Source: Chromatiales bacterium (GTDB taxonomy: Bacteria > Pseudomonadota > Gammaproteobacteria > Chromatiales > Chromatiaceae). Taken from it: DNA of 18,976 nucleotides. Location: contig JAHEIA010000003.1 of the NCBI GenBank assembly GCA_024639625.1, positions 1 through 18,976 of the forward strand. Direction: 5' to 3'. Below the pieces are notes generated by a model. The model was given only the letters and a program-made list of their open reading frames with translations, searched no databases and was not told the DNA's origin. Made by a program: the position numbers and the translations under genes. Below are positions 18,320-18,976 of the stretch, piece by piece (within the stretch, counting starts at the first letter, position 1; each line of letters starts with the position of its first letter).

Positions 18320-18336
18320 CTGCCGCCTCGCGGCAG
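18320..18336 (+). other. hairpin between gatC and gatA
   Basis: A perfect 7-bp GC-rich stem (18320-18326 with 18330-18336) has a three-base loop. A T5 run (18311-18315) precedes it and none follows, so it is not an intrinsic terminator of gatC. It may tune gatC/gatA ratio or mRNA stability. The gatA Shine-Dalgarno (GGGAAG, 18353-18358) lies downstream and stays free. Confidence 0.4.
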
Positions 18337-18366
18337 GTCACCTACGCAGCTTGGGAAGAATCTCGA

Positions 18367-18976
18367 ATGCACAATAAGAGTATCGCAGAATTGGGTTCGG
18401 AGCTGCGCAAGGGTGCGATTTCGGCGGTCGAACTGGCGCAGAACTACCTGGATCGCGTCGGGCGTTTCGACAGCCGGATCAATAGTTTTATCACGGTCAC
18501 GGGCGAGCAGGCGCTTGCCGATGCCGAAGCGGCCGATCGGCGTTTGGCCGCTGGTACATCCGGACCGCTTACCGGCATCCCGATTGCCCATAAGGACATC
18601 TTTTGCACCGACGGGATCAAAACGAGTTGCGGTTCCCGCATGCTGGACAGCTTCGTTGCCCCTTACGACGCGACGCTGGTCCGGCGCTTGAAAGAGGCCG
18701 GCGTGGTGTTGCTCGGGAAGACGAATATGGACGAATTCGCGATGGGTTCGTCCAACGAAACCAGCTTCTACGGTCCCGTGCGCAACCCGTGGGATCTGGA
18801 AAGCGTACCCGGCGGCTCTTCCGGCGGTTCGGCGGCCGCTGTGGCGGCGCGCTTGGCGGTAGCAGCGACGGGCACCGATACCGGCGGCTCGATTCGTCAA
18901 CCCGCGTCTTTGTGCGGGATTACCGGCCTCAAGCCCACCTATGGCCGGGTATCTAGGTATGGCATGATCGCCTTCG
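18367..18976 (+). CDS. gatA: Asp-tRNA(Asn)/Glu-tRNA(Gln) amidotransferase subunit A, 5' part (runs off the window)
   Basis: Catalytic amidase subunit that hydrolyses glutamine and supplies ammonia to GatB. About 203 residues of the expected 480 or so are present and the frame is still open at the window end. The amidase-signature Ser-cisSer-Lys triad is visible: Lys76 in [10 protein letters not shown], Ser151 in the [11 protein letters not shown] block, and the nucleophile Ser175 in [13 protein letters not shown]. These positions are three lower than the well-studied Staphylococcus numbering. ATG 18367 has GGGAAG about eight bases upstream and gives the normal N terminus [16 protein letters not shown]. 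gatB would be expected next, outside the window. Confidence 0.97.
   Translation, partial: MHNKSIAELGSELRKGAISAVELAQNYLDRVGRFDSRINSFITVTGEQALADAEAADRRLAAGTSGPLTGIPIAHKDIFCTDGIKTSCGSRMLDSFVAPYDATLVRRLKEAGVVLLGKTNMDEFAMGSSNETSFYGPVRNPWDLESVPGGSSGGSAAAVAARLAVAATGTDTGGSIRQPASLCGITGLKPTYGRVSRYGMIAF

Noticed and set aside
18274-18900. 208-codon minus-strand frame
   Set aside because: It is opposite gatA, whose amidase triad is clear; no features of its own.

Overview
The window is chromosomal core DNA from a GC-rich gammaproteobacterium. Rho and MreB are close over their whole length to the enterobacterial proteins, and the gene orders trxA-rho, mreBCD-mrdA-rodA-mltB-rlpA-dacA-dat-ybeD-lipB-lipA and mreB divergent to gatCA are typical of that class. 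The sequence cannot fix the genus. A purple-sulfur or Ectothiorhodospira-like lineage is only a guess. I see no phage, insertion sequence, CRISPR array, tRNA, rRNA or defence cassette.

Layout. (1) 1-1693, plus strand: the 3' end of thioredoxin (trxA), then a 196-bp rho leader with G-free C-rich tracts and a 20-bp GC palindrome, then full-length rho. A perfect 18-bp hairpin starts on the base after the rho stop. (2) 1965-5174, plus strand: a MurU-like sugar-1-phosphate nucleotidyltransferase, a GCS2-family carboxylate-amine ligase and an AstE/ASPA-type M14 zinc hydrolase, tightly packed. This is the least conventional gene group here. (3) 5198-17764, minus strand, read from right to left: mreB, mreC, mreD, mrdA (PBP2), rodA, mltB, rlpA, dacA, dat, ybeD, lipB, lipA and an ElyC/YdcF-like DUF218 membrane protein. 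Spacing is close with several 4-bp overlaps. The clear breaks are about 90 bp between mreB and mreC, about 125 bp before dacA, about 246 bp between dat and ybeD, and about 70 bp before the elyC-like gene. (4) 18010-18976, plus strand: gatC and the 5' part of gatA, divergent from mreB across a 245-bp region with plausible promoters for both sides.

Working together. The minus-strand genes build the rod-shape elongasome (MreB filament, MreC/MreD scaffold, PBP2 transpeptidase with RodA glycosyltransferase). They also supply peptidoglycan trimming and turnover enzymes (MltB, RlpA, PBP5/6-type DacA), a D-amino acid aminotransferase that could feed D-Glu/D-Ala pools, and lipoic acid synthesis (LipB, LipA, with the small YbeD). 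The plus-strand murU-like gene would recycle peptidoglycan MurNAc.

The most unusual observation is in mreC. Homology and a strong Shine-Dalgarno both point to a start upstream of any ATG, GTG or TTG, and the only suitably placed codon is ATC. I find no clearly new multi-gene system. The GCS2 plus M14 pair is the best candidate for uncharacterised biochemistry.
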